Shown here: one piece after another, positions 33,933 to 42,279 of the stretch | How the letters are laid out: every line of letters starts with the position of its first letter | Position numbering within the stretch: position 1 is the first letter of the stretch | NCBI RefSeq assembly: GCF_035969385.1 | Contig: NZ_JAYKKJ010000004.1 | Location: 124,001-188,000 of the forward strand | Reading direction: 5' to 3' | From: SELP01 sp035969385 | Lineage (GTDB): Bacteria > Pseudomonadota > Alphaproteobacteria > Rhodobacterales > Rhodobacteraceae | DNA: 64,000 bases | Position numbers and translations under genes: made by a program | Notes under the pieces: generated by a model | Database searches by the model: none | Told to the model about the DNA's origin: nothing | What the model saw: only the letters and a program-made list of their open reading frames with translations

Positions 33933-34021
33933 TCAGCTCGTTCTTCAGCATTTCATCCGATTGTTCCCCTCACGCACCGCAGCCCGCGTTTCCGGCGGCA
34001 CGCAGGATCGAGGAGAATTGG

Positions 34022-35203
34022 ATGTTTGACTTTCTGAAGCGGCCCGAGGCGACCGGCCCCGCCAACATGGAGGCGAAGGCCTCGGCCACGGGTAAGGTTG
34101 TCGCGCTGGCCTCTGGCCGCGTGGCGTGGAGCCCGCGCGATGTTGTGTCGCTGACCAAGAACGGTTTTGCAGGGAATCCGGTGGGGTTTCGCGCGGTCAA
34201 GATGATTGCCGAGGCCGCCGCGGCCCTGCCGTTGGTTCTGCAGGACCGGGAACGCCGCTATGACACGCACCCGGTGCAGGCGCTGCTGTCGCGCCCCAAT
34301 GCGCTTCAGGGACGTGCGGAGCTGATGGAGGCAGTCTTTGCCCAGCTGCTGCTGACCGGGAACGCCTATGTGGAGGCTGTCGCGGGCGAGGCCCTGCCGG
34401 TCGAGATGCATGTGCTGCGGTCCGACAGGATGAGCCTTGTCCCGGGCGCCGATGGCTGGCCCGTCGCCTATGACTACACGCTCAATGGCCGCAAGCACCG
34501 GTTCGCCGTGGGTTCGGACGCCAGCCCGATATGCCATATCAAGTCGTTCCATCCGCAGGATGATCATTATGGGTTTTCGCCCTTGCAGGCGGCCGCCACC
34601 GCGATTGACGTGCACAATGCCGCAAGCCGCTGGTCCAAGGGGCTGTTGGACAATGCCGCCCGCCCGTCAGGGGCCATTGTCTATAAGGGCGCGGATGGGC
34701 AGGGCAGCCTGTCGTCGGATCAATATGATCGCCTGTTGACCGAGATGGAGACCCAGCATCAGGGCGCGCGCAACGCGGGCCGACCGATGCTGCTGGAAGG
34801 GGGGCTGGACTGGAAGCCGATGGGCTTTTCGCCCTCGGACATGGAATTCCAGAAGACCAAGGAGGCCGCCGCGCGGGAGATTTCCATCGCCTTTGGTATC
34901 CCGCCGATGATGTTGGGCATTCCGGGCGACGCGACCTATGCAAATTACCAGGAGGCGAACCGGGCGTTCTATCGCCTGACCGTTCTGCCGCTGGCGACCC
35001 GTGTCTATGCAACGCTGGCGGACTGGCTGTCGGATTTCACCGATGAACGGCTGGATATCCGCCCGGACCTTGACCAAATCCCCGCCCTTGCCGCCGAGCG
35101 CGAAGCGCAATGGCGTCGCGTGGGCGAGGTGAGTTTCCTGACCGACGCGGAAAAGCGCGCCCTTTTGGGTCTGCCCGCGCTGGAGGTCGGCGATGAAGGG
35201 TGA
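34022..35203 (+). CDS. GTA g3, portal protein
   Basis: 393-residue HK97-type portal, the dodecameric ring through which DNA enters the capsid. Typical stretches: NPVGFRAVKMIAEAAAALPL, HPVQALLSRPN, LLLTGNAYVE, IKSFHPQDDHYGFSPLQAA and a C-terminal FGIPPMMLGIPGDATYANYQEANRAF (portal core helix region). A GAGGAG site precedes the ATG. It overlaps g3.5 by 11 bp. It is the first structural gene after the insert and is intact. Confidence 0.93.
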   Translation: MFDFLKRPEATGPANMEAKASATGKVVALASGRVAWSPRDVVSLTKNGFAGNPVGFRAVKMIAEAAAALPLVLQDRERRYDTHPVQALLSRPNALQGRAELMEAVFAQLLLTGNAYVEAVAGEALPVEMHVLRSDRMSLVPGADGWPVAYDYTLNGRKHRFAVGSDASPICHIKSFHPQDDHYGFSPLQAAATAIDVHNAASRWSKGLLDNAARPSGAIVYKGADGQGSLSSDQYDRLLTEMETQHQGARNAGRPMLLEGGLDWKPMGFSPSDMEFQKTKEAAAREISIAFGIPPMMLGIPGDATYANYQEANRAFYRLTVLPLATRVYATLADWLSDFTDERLDIRPDLDQIPALAAEREAQWRRVGEVSFLTDAEKRALLGLPALEVGDEG

Positions 35204-35399
35204 GGTGGTGGACATGGAGGGCCGCCCCCGCCGCGACCCGGCCCCGGTGTCGGATTTCTGGTTCGCGCAGATGGATGTGCGGCTGGGCAAGATCGAATTC
35301 GTGGTTGGCCGTCTGGAAAAACAGGTCTGGCTGATCGTCTGCGCCGCCTTTGCGCTGGTGGGGATCGAGGTCGTCGCGGCACTGGTCGGCGGCAATTGA
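35193..35399 (+). CDS. GTA g3.5, small membrane-type protein
   Basis: 68-residue protein in the g3.5 position. It has a short N-terminal part, then a helix (FAQMDVRLGKIEFVVGRLEKQ) running into a hydrophobic segment (VWLIVCAAFALVGIEVVAALVG). The function is unknown in RcGTA. It is overlapped by the end of g3. Confidence 0.8.
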   Translation: MKGEVVDMEGRPRRDPAPVSDFWFAQMDVRLGKIEFVVGRLEKQVWLIVCAAFALVGIEVVAALVGGN

Positions 35400-35410
35400 A
35401 GGGACAGGAT

Positions 35411-35956
35411 ATGGAACTGGAACACAAGTTTTGCGCCCTGGGCCAGGAGGTGCAGGTCACCGATGGTCATTTGATCGAAGGTTACGCCTCTTTTTTTGGC
35501 AAGACCGATCAGGGCGGCGATGTGGTGCAGCCGGGTGCCTATGCGGCGTCGCTGGCCCGGCTGGGCGCGAAGGGCGGAAAGGTGCGGATGCTGTGGCAGC
35601 ACGACCCGACCCAGCCCATCGGGATCTGGGACGAGGTGCGGGAAGACGGCAAGGGCCTGTGGGTCAAGGGCCGGATCCTGACCGACGTGGCCAAGGGGCG
35701 CGAAGCGGCGGCCCTTGTGGCGGCGGGGGCAATCGACGGTCTGTCGATCGGCTATCGCACGATCCGGGCCACGAAGAATGACAAGGGTCAGCGGCTCTTG
35801 TCCGAGCTGGAGCTGTGGGAGGTGTCTTTGGTCACGTTCCCCATGCTTCCCGATGCGCGGGTCGGCGCCAAGGGGGACACCCCGGATGCGGCGATCCTGC
35901 GTGAGATGGCGGCGGCGTTTCGCGATGCCCGCAGCCTGCTGGCCCCGGACGACTGA
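35411..35956 (+). CDS. GTA g4, prohead protease
   Basis: 181-residue HK97-family (U35) maturation protease. GYASFFGKTDQGGDVV opens the fold, the catalytic His is in MLWQHDPTQPIG and the Ser in IDGLSIGYR. It would trim the capsid protein during assembly. The ATG at 35411 follows an AAGGGA/AGGA region; the frame begins at a TTG five codons earlier, which I reject. Confidence 0.92.
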   Translation: MELEHKFCALGQEVQVTDGHLIEGYASFFGKTDQGGDVVQPGAYAASLARLGAKGGKVRMLWQHDPTQPIGIWDEVREDGKGLWVKGRILTDVAKGREAAALVAAGAIDGLSIGYRTIRATKNDKGQRLLSELELWEVSLVTFPMLPDARVGAKGDTPDAAILREMAAAFRDARSLLAPDD

Positions 35957-35991
35957 CCGAGCCGGCGTTTCACATCAAGAAGGACTGATTG

Positions 35992-37173
35992 ATGAGCAAA
36001 CCCGAGACCAAGGCTCGGGCCGGGGAGCTTTCGTCTCCGGCTGAGGAGCTGAAGTCGGCGATCGCCGATTTCGTCACCGAATTCAAAGACTTTTCCAACG
36101 GCATTGATGCCAAGCTTCAGAAACAGGAAGAACGTATGAACAAGCTGGATCGCAAATCCCTGATGGCCGCGCGGCCTGTCCTTGCCTCGGGCGCCGAGGT
36201 TGAAGCCCCCCACCAGAAGGCCTTTGCCGCCTATTTGCGGTCGGGCGACGATGACGCCCTGCGCGGGCTGACCCTTGAAGGCAAGGCGATGTCCACCGCT
36301 GTGGCCGCTGATGGCGGCTATCTGGTGGATCCGCAGACCGCCGAAACCATCAAGTCCACCCTGTCGTCCACCGCGTCGATCCGGGCCATTGCCAATGTCG
36401 TCAACGTCGATGCCACGTCGTTCGACGTGCTGATCGACCACACCGAAATGGGCGCGGGCTGGGCGACCGAGGTCGATCCGACCACCGAAACCGGCACCCC
36501 GACCATCGACCGCATCACCATCCCGCTGCACGAACTGTCCGCCCTGCCGAAGGCATCGCAGCGTCTGCTGGACGACAGCGCCTTTGACATCGAAGGCTGG
36601 CTGGCCGAGCGTATCGCCAACAAGTTTGCCCGGTCCGAGGCCGCGGCCTTTATCAACGGTGATGGCATCGACAAGCCGCGCGGCTTCCTGGACTACGCTC
36701 AGGTCGACAACGGCGCTTGGGTTTGGGGCAACATTGGTTATGTCACTACCGGTGTTGCCGGGGACATCACCGATGGGGACCCGATCATCGACCTTGTCTA
36801 TGCGCTGGGCGCTGAATACCGGGCCGGGGCCAGCTTTGTCATGAACTCCAAGACCGCTGGCCTGATCCGCAAGCTGAAGGATGCCGATGGCCGCTTCCTG
36901 TGGTCGGATGGTCTGGCCGCGGGTGAACCGGCCCGCCTGATGGGCTATCCGGTGCTGATCGCCGAGGACATGCCCGATGTGGCCGCCGACAGCGCCTCGA
37001 TCGCCTTTGGCGACTTCGGCGCGGGCTACACCGTTGCCGAACGTCCGGACCTGCGCGTGCTGCGCGACCCGTTCTCGGCCAAGCCGCATGTGCTGTTCTA
37101 TGCGACCAAGCGCGTCGGCGGTGCGGTGTCCGACTTTGCTGCGATCAAGCTGCTGAAGTTCGGCATCGCCTAA
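35992..37173 (+). CDS. GTA g5, major capsid protein
   Basis: 393-residue HK97-fold major head protein. The N-terminal delta-like helical region (to about 65, with KSAIADFVTEFKDFSNGIDAKL) is probably removed by g4. The capsid core then has STAVAADGGYLVDPQTAE, WATEVDPTTETGTPTIDR, AAAFINGDGIDKPRGFL and GFGDFGAGYTV-like AFGDFGAGYTVAE. An AAGGA site serves the ATG at 35992. Codon use is strongly biased, as expected for an abundant product. A GC hairpin follows the stop. Confidence 0.95.
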   Translation: MSKPETKARAGELSSPAEELKSAIADFVTEFKDFSNGIDAKLQKQEERMNKLDRKSLMAARPVLASGAEVEAPHQKAFAAYLRSGDDDALRGLTLEGKAMSTAVAADGGYLVDPQTAETIKSTLSSTASIRAIANVVNVDATSFDVLIDHTEMGAGWATEVDPTTETGTPTIDRITIPLHELSALPKASQRLLDDSAFDIEGWLAERIANKFARSEAAAFINGDGIDKPRGFLDYAQVDNGAWVWGNIGYVTTGVAGDITDGDPIIDLVYALGAEYRAGASFVMNSKTAGLIRKLKDADGRFLWSDGLAAGEPARLMGYPVLIAEDMPDVAADSASIAFGDFGAGYTVAERPDLRVLRDPFSAKPHVLFYATKRVGGAVSDFAAIKLLKFGIA

Positions 37174-37189
37174 AGGCAGATGACCGAAG

Positions 37190-37211
37190 GGGCCGCCCGT
37201 CTGGGCGGTCC
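37190..37211 (+). terminator. Hairpin after capsid gene
   Basis: GGCCGCCC / GGGCGGTC stem with GTCT loop, 17 bp after the g5 stop. There is no T-run, so it may stabilise the capsid mRNA 3' end or partly attenuate transcription rather than terminate it. The 166-bp g5-g6 gap is the largest within g3-g15. Confidence 0.5.
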
Positions 37212-37339
37212 CGCCGGGCGCGCGCCGGGGTGAAACAGCCTCGTGTTGTCCAGCTGCTCCCATCCGTCCGAGCAATACGGGGGTGCGCGGCGTGCGTCCG
37301 GTCCAATCGCCAATGTGGACCGGAGATCGGAGTAATTCC

Positions 37340-37939
37340 ATGATGTTAGTCGAAGAGACCACGGTGCCCCAGGCGGCCCTTCCCGTGGCCGTATTCAAAG
37401 AGCACCTGCACCTTGGCTCTGGCTTTGCCGATGATGGTCTGCAGGATTCGGTGTTGGAGACCTACCTGCGCGCCGCGCTGGCCGCGGTAGAGGCCCGGAC
37501 CGGAAAGATCCTGATCGAGCGGGACTTCAGCTGGACCCTGAGCGCGTGGCGCGACCATGCCGAACAGGCCCTGCCGGTGGCTCCGGTCAACGCGATTGCC
37601 GATCTGCTGATCGCCGGGCGCGACGGGATCGAAACGAGCGTGAACGGGCAGGCTTACCAGCTGATCCCCGACAGCCAGCGCCCGCGCATCGCAGCGACAG
37701 GTGGCGCGTTGCCGACGATCCCGCCGGGCGGGTCGGCCCGTGTGCTGTTCATGGCGGGCTATGGTCCGGACTGGGGGGATCTGCCCGCCGATCTGGCGCA
37801 GGCGGTGTTGATGCTGGCCGCCCACTACTATGAATTCCGCCATGACATGCGGGGCACGGGCGGGGCCATGCCGCAGGGCGTGGCCGCCCTGATCGACCGC
37901 TACCGCACGGTCCGCCTGTTCGCGGGGGGACGCGGATGA
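37340..37939 (+). CDS. GTA g6, head-tail adaptor
   Basis: 199-residue gp6-like head-tail connector. It has helical N-terminal sequence (EHLHLGSGFADDGLQDSVLETYLRA as the typical start) and LAQAVLMLAAHYYEFRHDMRG near the end. It forms the ring under the portal in the RcGTA structure. The ATG at 37340 follows GGAG; an upstream in-frame start is rejected. It overlaps g7 as ATGA. Confidence 0.88.
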   Translation: MMLVEETTVPQAALPVAVFKEHLHLGSGFADDGLQDSVLETYLRAALAAVEARTGKILIERDFSWTLSAWRDHAEQALPVAPVNAIADLLIAGRDGIETSVNGQAYQLIPDSQRPRIAATGGALPTIPPGGSARVLFMAGYGPDWGDLPADLAQAVLMLAAHYYEFRHDMRGTGGAMPQGVAALIDRYRTVRLFAGGRG

Positions 37940-38274
37940 AACGCCCCCGATTGAACCGAAAGCTGGTGCTGGAGGCGCCGGTGCGCGTGCCGGACGGCGC
38001 GGGTGGATATTCCGTGACCTGGACGGCGCTGGGCACCCTATGGGCCGATCTTGATGCCCGCACCGGGCGCGAAGCGGCGGGCATCGCCACGCCCCTGTCC
38101 AAGGCGGCCTATCGCATCGTGTTGCGGGCCGCGCCGGTGGGATCGCCGCGCCGCCCGTTGCCGGAACAACGGCTGCGGGATGGGACGCGGGTGTTCCAGA
38201 TCAATGCCGTCACCGAATGGGACGCGGATGCGCGGTTCCTTGTCTGTCACGCCAATGAGGAGGTGGTCACATGA
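37936..38274 (+). CDS. GTA g7, head-tail stopper
   Basis: 112-residue phage head-tail joining family protein, with LNRKLVLEAPVRVPDGAGGYSVTW and a beta-rich middle (TLWADLDARTGREA, YRIVLRAAP). It would plug DNA at the neck. Both ends overlap neighbours by 4 bp. Confidence 0.88.
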   Translation: MKRPRLNRKLVLEAPVRVPDGAGGYSVTWTALGTLWADLDARTGREAAGIATPLSKAAYRIVLRAAPVGSPRRPLPEQRLRDGTRVFQINAVTEWDADARFLVCHANEEVVT

Positions 38275-38681
38275 GTTATGGCGTTGCTGCGGCGCTTCAG
38301 GCTGCCGTCTATCAGCATCTGTCGACCGATCCGGCTGTGACCGCGCTGGTCGGGACCGCAATCTATGACGCCCTGCCTACCGGGAGCCTGCCCGGGTTGT
38401 ACGTGGCCCTTGGCCCGGAAACCGCGCGGGACCGGTCGGACAAGACCGGGGGTGGGGCAGAGCATGAATTCACCGTCACCGTTGTGACCGACAGCGCGGG
38501 CTTTGCCAGTGCCAAGGATGTGGCGGCTGCCATTTCCGACGCGCTGGTCGATGCCGACCTGATCCTGTCGCGCGGCGTGCTGGTGTCGCTGAACTTTTAC
38601 CGGGCCGTCGCGGCCCGGGTCGAAACGGGCGACACCCGCCAGATCAATCTGGTGTTCCGCGCCCGCGTCGACGACGTCTAG
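38271..38681 (+). CDS. GTA g8, tail terminator (DUF3168)
   Basis: 136-residue DUF3168 protein: YGVAAALQAAVYQHLSTDPA, TGSLPGLYVALGPETARDRS and an HEFTVTVVTDSAG strand. DUF3168 members cap the tail tube at the head side. The ATG overlaps the g7 stop. Confidence 0.88.
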   Translation: MSYGVAAALQAAVYQHLSTDPAVTALVGTAIYDALPTGSLPGLYVALGPETARDRSDKTGGGAEHEFTVTVVTDSAGFASAKDVAAAISDALVDADLILSRGVLVSLNFYRAVAARVETGDTRQINLVFRARVDDV

Positions 38682-38730
38682 CCCGTTCGGGCACCCAAAC
38701 TGAAACGATCAACCAAGCGGAGTGATGGCT

Positions 38731-39147
38731 ATGGTAGCCCAGAACGGCAAGGATCTTCTTATCAAGGTCGACATGAACGGCAGTGGCACGTTCGAAACCA
38801 TCGCGGGGCTGCGCGCCACGCGGTTTTCCCTGAATGCTGAAACGGTGGATGTGACCAGCATCGAAAGCACGGGTGGCTGGCGCGAGCTGTTGGGCGGGGC
38901 CGGGGTCCGGTCCGCGTCGATCTCGGGGTCGGGCGTGTTCAAGGACGCGGGCACCGACGAACGGGCGCGGCAGATCTTCTTTGATGGGGAAACCCCCGAT
39001 TTCCAGGTGATCGTGCCGGATTTCGGCATCATCGAAGGCCCGTTCCAGATCAGTTCGATCGAATATGCGGGCAGCCACAATGGCGAGGCGACCTATGAGC
39101 TGTCCATCGCCTCGGCCGGGGCGCTGAGCTTTACGGCCTTTGTCTGA
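38731..39147 (+). CDS. GTA g9, major tail tube protein
   Basis: 138-residue phage major tail protein (TP901-1-type): NGKDLLIKVDMNGSGTFETI, VDVTSIESTGGWRELLGGAGVRSASISGSG. It polymerises as the tail tube. GCGGAG is well spaced for the ATG at 38731; ATG 38725 is too close and GTG 38722 overlaps the site. Confidence 0.9.
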   Translation: MVAQNGKDLLIKVDMNGSGTFETIAGLRATRFSLNAETVDVTSIESTGGWRELLGGAGVRSASISGSGVFKDAGTDERARQIFFDGETPDFQVIVPDFGIIEGPFQISSIEYAGSHNGEATYELSIASAGALSFTAFV

Positions 39148-39464
39148 TGGCCAATCCGCACGCGGGCGAGGTGGCGCTGGTCATTGATGGCCAGCCTCAC
39201 AGCCTGAAGCTGACCCTTGGCGCGCTGGCCGAACTGGAGGCGCAGATGGGCGAGGATACCATCGTCGATCTGGTTCGCCGGTTCGAGGGCGGCGCCTGTT
39301 CCAGCCGCGATGTCATGGCGTTGATCGTGGCGGGCCTGCGGGGCGGGGGATGGCGCGGCACGGCCGCCGATCTTCTGTCGGCCGAGATCGCGGGCGGCCC
39401 CGTGGGCGCGGCGCAGGCGGCGGCGGAACTTCTGGCCCGCGCCTTCCTGCCCCCGGGATCATGA
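39147..39464 (+). CDS. GTA g10, tail assembly protein
   Basis: 105-residue GTA gene-10 family protein: GEVALVIDGQPHSLKLTLGALAELE, then helices ending LLARAFLPPGS. With g10.1 it takes the position of the tail assembly chaperones that act with the tape measure. It starts at the last base of g9 (TGATG). Confidence 0.88.
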   Translation: MANPHAGEVALVIDGQPHSLKLTLGALAELEAQMGEDTIVDLVRRFEGGACSSRDVMALIVAGLRGGGWRGTAADLLSAEIAGGPVGAAQAAAELLARAFLPPGS

Positions 39465-39676
39465 GCGGCGGGCTGGACTGGCCCGGGTTGATCCGGGCGG
39501 GGCTGTGCGGGCTGCGGTTGCGCCCGGCCGAGTTTTGGGCGCTCACCCCGGCGGAACTGATGCTGATGCTGGGTCTTGATGGTGGCGGGCAGGCCCCGAT
39601 GGTTCGGGACCGGCTGGACGATCTGATCCGGGCCTTCCCGGACGATGTGAAAGGAAGCGAAAATGAACGAGATTGA
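39461..39676 (+). CDS. GTA g10.1, small tail assembly chaperone
   Basis: 71-residue protein: LDWPGLIRAGLCGLRLRPAEFWALTPAELMLML is the typical phage tail assembly chaperone (TAC) pattern. The ATG overlaps the g10 stop (ATGA) and the end overlaps g11 by 14 bp. It is the second, smaller chaperone between tube and tape-measure genes. Confidence 0.85.
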   Translation: MSGGLDWPGLIRAGLCGLRLRPAEFWALTPAELMLMLGLDGGGQAPMVRDRLDDLIRAFPDDVKGSENERD

Positions 39677-40322
39677 CCGGCTGGACGATCTGGAGGCCGA
39701 GGTGAGCGCGCTGGAGCGCACCCTGGGCGATGCCAGCGCCATGACCCGCGCCTTCGATGCCCAGCTGCGCGATGTGCAGGTCAGCATGGGCGCCGCCGTC
39801 CGCGATCTTGGCACTCTGGAACGCGGGTTCTCGGGCGGGTTGCGCAAGGCGTTTGACGGGCTTGTCTTCGATGGGTTGCGCCTGTCGGACGCGCTTGGCG
39901 TTCTGGCCAATTCGATGGTCCAGACTGTCTATAACGCGGCCCTGCGTCCGGTGACCGATCATTTCGGCGGGATGCTGGCCAATGGGCTGAATTCGATCGT
40001 GTCGGGGATGATGCCCTATGCCGACGGCGGGGCGTTCTCTCAGGGCCGGGTGATGCCCTTTGCCAAGGGGGGCGTGGTGGCGCAGGCCACGGCCTTTCCG
40101 ATGCGGGGCGCGACCGGGCTGATGGGCGAAGCGGGACCCGAGGCGATCATGCCGCTGACCCGCGGCGCCGATGGCCGGCTTGGCGTTCAGGCGCAGGGCG
40201 GGGGCAACATCACCGTCAACATGAACATCACCACCCCGGATGTGCAGGGGTTTCAGCGCAGCCGGTCCCAGATCGCCGCCCAGATGGCGCGGGCGCTGGG
40301 GCAGGGCAGCCGCAACAGGTAG
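39663..40322 (+). CDS. GTA g11, tape measure protein
   Basis: 219-residue tape measure, short like that of RcGTA and in keeping with a short tail. It has a coiled-coil start (DRLDDLEAEVSALERTLGDA), a Gly/Ala-rich hydrophobic middle (FGGMLANGLNSIVSGMMPYADGG) and a C-terminal phage tape-measure signature with GEAGPEAIMPLTRGADGRLGV. An AAGGAAG site precedes the ATG. Confidence 0.9.
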   Translation: MNEIDRLDDLEAEVSALERTLGDASAMTRAFDAQLRDVQVSMGAAVRDLGTLERGFSGGLRKAFDGLVFDGLRLSDALGVLANSMVQTVYNAALRPVTDHFGGMLANGLNSIVSGMMPYADGGAFSQGRVMPFAKGGVVAQATAFPMRGATGLMGEAGPEAIMPLTRGADGRLGVQAQGGGNITVNMNITTPDVQGFQRSRSQIAAQMARALGQGSRNR

Positions 40323-40334
40323 GGGAGCAAACAG

Positions 40335-40967
40335 ATGGCCTTTCACGAAATTCGGTTTCCGACCTCGCTCAGCTTTGGGTCGACGGGCGGCCCCGAGCGG
40401 CGCACCGAGGTGGTGACCCTTGCCAACGGGCACGAGGAACGCAACACCCCTTGGGCGCATTCGCGCCGCCGCTACGACGCGGGCATGGGCCTGCGGTCGA
40501 TGGATGATGTCGAAACCCTCATTGCGTTCTTCGAGGCCCGCAGCGGCCAGTTGCACGGGTTTCGCTGGAAGGACTGGGCGGATTACAAATCTTGCCGCCC
40601 GTCGCAGGACATCGACAGCGCCGATCAGCTTTTGGGCGAAGGCGATCAGGTTACGACCGAGTTTCAACTGGTGAAGACCTACGAGTCGGGCGTGCACACC
40701 TATGTCCGTCCGATCCGCAAGCCGGTGGCCGGGTCGGTCCGGGTCGAGCTGAGTGGCGTGCCGCAGCTGGAAGGGACAGACTACACGATCGACGTTACCA
40801 CGGGGGTCATCACCTTTACCCACCCGCCGGATGAACGCTCGCAGGTCTTCGCGGGCTACGAATTCGACGTGCCAGTGCGGTTCGACACGGACATGATCCG
40901 CACGTCGCTGGCGTCGTTTCAGGCAGGGGAAGTCCCGGATGTCCCGGTGTTGGAGATCCGAACATGA
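40335..40967 (+). CDS. GTA g12, distal tail protein (DUF2460)
   Basis: 210-residue DUF2460 protein: FHEIRFPTSLSFGSTGGPERRTEVVTL, GRRYDAGMGLR-like RRRYDAGMGLRS and GFRWKDWADYKS. It makes the ring at the tail tip. GGGGAG precedes the ATG. It overlaps g13 as ATGA. Confidence 0.92.
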   Translation: MAFHEIRFPTSLSFGSTGGPERRTEVVTLANGHEERNTPWAHSRRRYDAGMGLRSMDDVETLIAFFEARSGQLHGFRWKDWADYKSCRPSQDIDSADQLLGEGDQVTTEFQLVKTYESGVHTYVRPIRKPVAGSVRVELSGVPQLEGTDYTIDVTTGVITFTHPPDERSQVFAGYEFDVPVRFDTDMIRTSLASFQAGEVPDVPVLEIRT

Positions 40968-41842
40968 CTGGGCTGATGGAGACACTGGCCACGGGGGCCA
41001 CGACCCTGTGCCGTTGCTGGGCACTGACCCGGCGAGATGGGGTCACGATGGGCTTTACTGACCACGACCAGCCGCTGGTCTTTGACGGGATCACCTTTCG
41101 CGCCGATACCGGCATGACCGCCCGCGCGCTTGAGATCTCGACCGGGTTGTCGGTGAACAATTCCGAAGCAATGGGCGTGTTGTCGGACGCGGCGATCCGC
41201 GAGGCGGATATCGACGCGGGTCGCTATGACGGAGCCGAGGTCCGGTCCTGGCTGGTCAATTGGCGTGATGTGACCGAACGGGCGCTGCGCTTTCGCGGCA
41301 CCATCGGGGAAATCCGGCGCGGGGCGGGGGCGTTTGACGCGGAACTGCGCGGGCTGACCGAGGCGCTGAACCAGCCGCAGGGCCGCATCTACCAGCGGCC
41401 TTGTGCGGCGGTCCTGGGCGATGCGGCCTGCCGGGTCGATCTAGACGCGCCCGGCCTGTCGGCGGAACTGCCTGCCGAGGAGGTGGAAGATGGTCGCCTG
41501 TTCCGCTTTGCCGGGTTGACCGGGTTTGCCGAAGGTTGGTTCGAGAAGGGACAGTTTCGCATCCTGTCTGGCGCGGCCGAGGCCCTGCACGGGGTGATCA
41601 AGGCGGATCGCATTCTGCCGGATGGCCGCCGCGAGATCGAACTGTGGCAAGAGATCCGGGCGGACGTGCTGCCCGGCGATCTGGTTCGGGTCGAGGCGGG
41701 CTGCGACAAGTCCTTTGTCACCTGCCGCCAGAAGTTCGCCAATGTCGTCAACTTCAGAGGGTTCCCGGATATTCCCGGCGATGACTGGCTGGTGTCGGTT
41801 CCAACCCAAAGCGGCCAGAACACCGGGGGCAGCCTGCGGTGA
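40964..41842 (+). CDS. GTA g13, tail hub protein (DUF2163/BR0599)
   Basis: 292-residue protein with two parts: an N-terminal DUF2163 domain (CRCWALTRRDGVTMGFTDHDQPL) and a C-terminal BR0599-like domain with CRVDLDAPG, the VEAGCDKSFVTCRQKFANVVNFRGFP cysteine cluster and an end at SGQNTGGSL. In the RcGTA structure this hub carries an iron-sulfur-type cysteine set; the four cysteines here (CAAVLGDAAC, CDK, CRQ) would fit. It overlaps g14 as GTGA. Confidence 0.9.
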   Translation: MTGLMETLATGATTLCRCWALTRRDGVTMGFTDHDQPLVFDGITFRADTGMTARALEISTGLSVNNSEAMGVLSDAAIREADIDAGRYDGAEVRSWLVNWRDVTERALRFRGTIGEIRRGAGAFDAELRGLTEALNQPQGRIYQRPCAAVLGDAACRVDLDAPGLSAELPAEEVEDGRLFRFAGLTGFAEGWFEKGQFRILSGAAEALHGVIKADRILPDGRREIELWQEIRADVLPGDLVRVEAGCDKSFVTCRQKFANVVNFRGFPDIPGDDWLVSVPTQSGQNTGGSLR

Positions 41843-42279
41843 TTGGGCCCGAGGTGGTTGCAGAGGCACGCCGCTGGATCGGCACGCCCTACCGCCATCA
41901 GGCGGCAACCCGTGGCGCGGGTTGTGATTGCCTTGGCCTGGTGCGCGGGGTCTGGGCCGTCCTTCTGGGCAATCTTCCAGAACCGGTTCCCGCCTACAGC
42001 CCCGACTGGGCCGAACCGCAGCGGCAAGAGGTGCTGTTGCAGGCGGCGCTGCGCCATCTGGTGCCCCGCCCGCTGACCGCGGCGGAGCCGGGCGATGTGC
42101 TGCTGTTTCGGATGCGGGCAGGGGCGGTGGCCAAGCATCTGGCGTTTCAAGGGGAGGTCGGCGCGCATCCGACCTTCATTCATTCCTATTCCGGGCATGG
42201 GGTCGTGGAAAATCCGCTGACCCGGCCCTGGGCGCGCCGCATCGTGGCGCGGTTTCATTTTCCTGAAAGGGGCGCGTGA
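41839..42279 (+). CDS. GTA g14, NlpC/P60 peptidoglycan peptidase
   Basis: 146-residue NlpC/P60 hydrolase. The catalytic Cys is in GAGCDCLGLVRGVW and the His in AKHLAFQGEV. In GTA particles it sits at the tail tip and would open the recipient cell wall. It starts at GTG overlapping the g13 stop, the usual layout in this cluster. Confidence 0.92.
   Translation: MIGPEVVAEARRWIGTPYRHQAATRGAGCDCLGLVRGVWAVLLGNLPEPVPAYSPDWAEPQRQEVLLQAALRHLVPRPLTAAEPGDVLLFRMRAGAVAKHLAFQGEVGAHPTFIHSYSGHGVVENPLTRPWARRIVARFHFPERGA

Noticed and set aside
39543..41024. Long open frame on the minus strand under GTA g11-g12
   Set aside because: It is a GC-bias shadow: no start site, no recognisable domain, and fully covered by intact GTA genes.
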